Positions 5,307-6,632 of a stretch of DNA of 6,632 nt are shown in pieces. The notes under the pieces were generated by a model, which saw only the letters and a program-made list of their open reading frames with translations, made no database searches and was not told the origin of the DNA. Source of the stretch: Gammaproteobacteria bacterium (GTDB lineage Bacteria > Pseudomonadota > Gammaproteobacteria > Steroidobacterales > Steroidobacteraceae); the NCBI GenBank assembly GCA_030039615.1, contig JASHVF010000181.1:1-6632 (forward strand), in the 5' to 3' direction. The position numbers and the translations under genes are program-made. Position 1 is the stretch's first letter; every line of letters starts with the position of its first letter.

Positions 5307-6632
5307 GCCGCACGGCGATGCAGCGGCTGCTCGCGCCGCGCAGCGTCGCGCTGATCGGCGGCGAGTGGGCGGATGCGGTCGCCGCAGCGAGCCGCAAGAT
5401 CGGCTACTCGGGCGAGCTGTGGCGCGTGCACCCGCGGCGCCCCTCGACTCCTGAAGTGCGCTATTTCCGCTCGGTGGAGGAGCTGCCGGGAGCGCCCGAC
5501 GCGGCGTTCCTCGCAGCTCCCAACCGCGAGATCCCGGCGATCGCCGCGGCGCTCACGGCGCGCGGCGCGGGCGGCTTCGTGTGCTTCGCCTCGGGCTTCT
5601 CCGAGACCGGAACCGAGGAAGGGCGGCGGCTCACCGCGGAGCTGCTCGCCGCCGCCCCGCAGCTGCCGTTCTTCGGCCCGAACTGCTATGGCTTCATCAA
5701 TTTCTTCGACGGCATCGCGCTCTGGCCCGACCAGGTGGTCGGCGCGCGCCGCGAGCGCGGCGTCGCGCTCATCTGCCAGAGCGGCACCATCTCCTTGAAT
5801 CTCCTCTTCAACGGCCGCTCGCTGCCGCTCGGCTGCGTGCTCACCGTCGGCAACCAGACGCGCCTCGCGGCCGAGGACCTGATCGAGCTGCTCAGCGCCG
5901 ATGAGCGCGTGACGGCCTTCGGGCTCTACCTCGAAGGGATCCAGGACATCGCGCGCTTCGCCCGCGCGGTGGCCGGGGCGCGTGCCGCCGGCAAGCCGGT
6001 GGCGCTGGTCAAGGCCGGGCGCACCGCCGCCGCGGCGCGCACCGCGCACACCCACACCGGCGCGCTCTCCGGCGCGGACGCCGCCTTCGACGCCTTCTGC
6101 CGCCAGGCGGGAATCGCCCGCTGCGACTCCCTCGGCACGCTGTGCGAGACGCTCAAGATCTTCCACTGCGGCGGCCCGCTCGCCGGCCGGCGCGTGCTCG
6201 TCATGGGCGCATCCGGCGGCGACATGGCGATGACGGCCGACAACTCGCGCAGCCTCGGGCTGGAATTCCCCGCCTTCCCTGCCGCGAGCGAGGCGCGCCT
6301 GCGCGAGATCGTCTCCGAGCGGGTGACCGTCGCGAACCCGTTCGATTTCCATACCTACATCTGGTTCGACCGGCCGCAGATGCGCCGCATGTTCTCGGTG
6401 GCGCAACGTTCCGGCTTCGATGCCGTCGGTTTCATGATCGACTGTCCGCCCGAGGGCCAGGCGGACCCGAGCGCCTACCTGAGCGGCATCGAGGAGTTCA
6501 TCGCCGCAAGCCCCGGCGCCAGCTCGCGCGCGGCGCTCATCTGCTCGCTGCCGGAATCGCTCCCCGCGGCGACCCGCGAGCTGTGCCTGGCGGCCGGCGT
6601 AGTGCCGCTGCAGGGCCAGCGCGAGGCGCTCG
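5303..6632 (+). CDS. NDP-forming acyl-CoA synthetase (acetate-CoA ligase, ADP-forming family), 3'-truncated
   Basis: The frame is open from ATG 5303 to the window edge (443 codons). Domains in order: an N-terminal Rossmann CoA-binding domain (about 1-130: SVALIGG, CFASGFSETG, FFGPNCYG), a succinyl-CoA-ligase-like domain (about 150-290: ICQSGTISLN, VGNQ, LYLEGI) and the start of the next flavodoxin-like domain (RRVLVMGASGGD, 296-307). The motif HTHTGALSG places His251 where the family has its phospho-accepting His (SHTGALAG). Such enzymes interconvert acyl-CoA, ADP and phosphate with a free acid and ATP; a full-length protein of about 700 residues would add an ATP-grasp part, which is outside the window. 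The ATGA overlap couples it to cdhB. The substrate is unknown: betaine, acetoacetate or another product of this pathway are guesses. The N-terminal glycine motif is IGGEWADA rather than the usual IGAS. Confidence 0.82.
   Translation, partial: MSRTAMQRLLAPRSVALIGGEWADAVAAASRKIGYSGELWRVHPRRPSTPEVRYFRSVEELPGAPDAAFLAAPNREIPAIAAALTARGAGGFVCFASGFSETGTEEGRRLTAELLAAAPQLPFFGPNCYGFINFFDGIALWPDQVVGARRERGVALICQSGTISLNLLFNGRSLPLGCVLTVGNQTRLAAEDLIELLSADERVTAFGLYLEGIQDIARFARAVAGARAAGKPVALVKAGRTAAAARTAHTHTGALSGADAAFDAFCRQAGIARCDSLGTLCETLKIFHCGGPLAGRRVLVMGASGGDMAMTADNSRSLGLEFPAFPAASEARLREIVSERVTVANPFDFHTYIWFDRPQMRRMFSVAQRSGFDAVGFMIDCPPEGQADPSAYLSGIEEFIAASPGASSRAALICSLPESLPAATRELCLAAGVVPLQGQREAL

Noticed and set aside
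5159..6406. Long - strand open frame (415 codons) opposite the CoA ligase
   Set aside because: It is low-complexity Arg/Ala/Glu-rich and antisense to a frame with clear NDP-forming ligase motifs.

Overview
This is a high-GC window (roughly two-thirds G+C by eye, with heavy C/G third-position use). It comes from a proteobacterium, most likely a high-GC gamma- or betaproteobacterium. That placement is inferred from how closely PotH, PotI, PotF and PatD follow the Escherichia coli proteins as I remember them; the sequence does not allow a finer call. The window is almost entirely coding. The only real intergenic gap is 112 bp (3793-3904).

Left block, + strand (1-1257): the 3' part of a PotH-type permease gene and a complete potI-type permease gene, five bases apart. 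These are the two membrane subunits of a putrescine/polyamine ABC importer. The ATPase gene (potG-like) is not in the window and presumably lies upstream. A small hairpin followed by a T-run sits on the potI stop codon.

Middle block, - strand (1259-3792): patD (gamma-aminobutyraldehyde dehydrogenase) followed by a potF-like polyamine-binding lipoprotein gene, with stop and start sharing one base. This block converges on potI with a single base between the genes. The binding protein is therefore made with the dehydrogenase rather than with its permeases. The logic is import of putrescine or a related cation, plus oxidation of the aminoaldehyde formed from it.

Right block, + strand (3905-6632, open at the edge): a beta-keto acid cleavage enzyme (BKACE, old DUF849) of CdhC type, a CdhB-type hotdog thioesterase, and an NDP-forming acyl-CoA synthetase that runs off the window. 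CdhC and CdhB are the pair that converts 3-dehydrocarnitine plus acetyl-CoA to betainyl-CoA plus acetoacetate, then to glycine betaine. No carnitine dehydrogenase is visible here.

The two rightmost blocks are divergent from the 112-bp gap. It holds good ribosome binding sites on both sides and a strikingly AT-rich interrupted palindrome that looks like a regulator operator. Together the window reads as an uptake and catabolism locus for polyamines and/or trimethylammonium compounds. The link between the two halves (for example, PatD acting on trimethylaminobutyraldehyde) is inference. I see no mobile element, CRISPR array, tRNA or rRNA.
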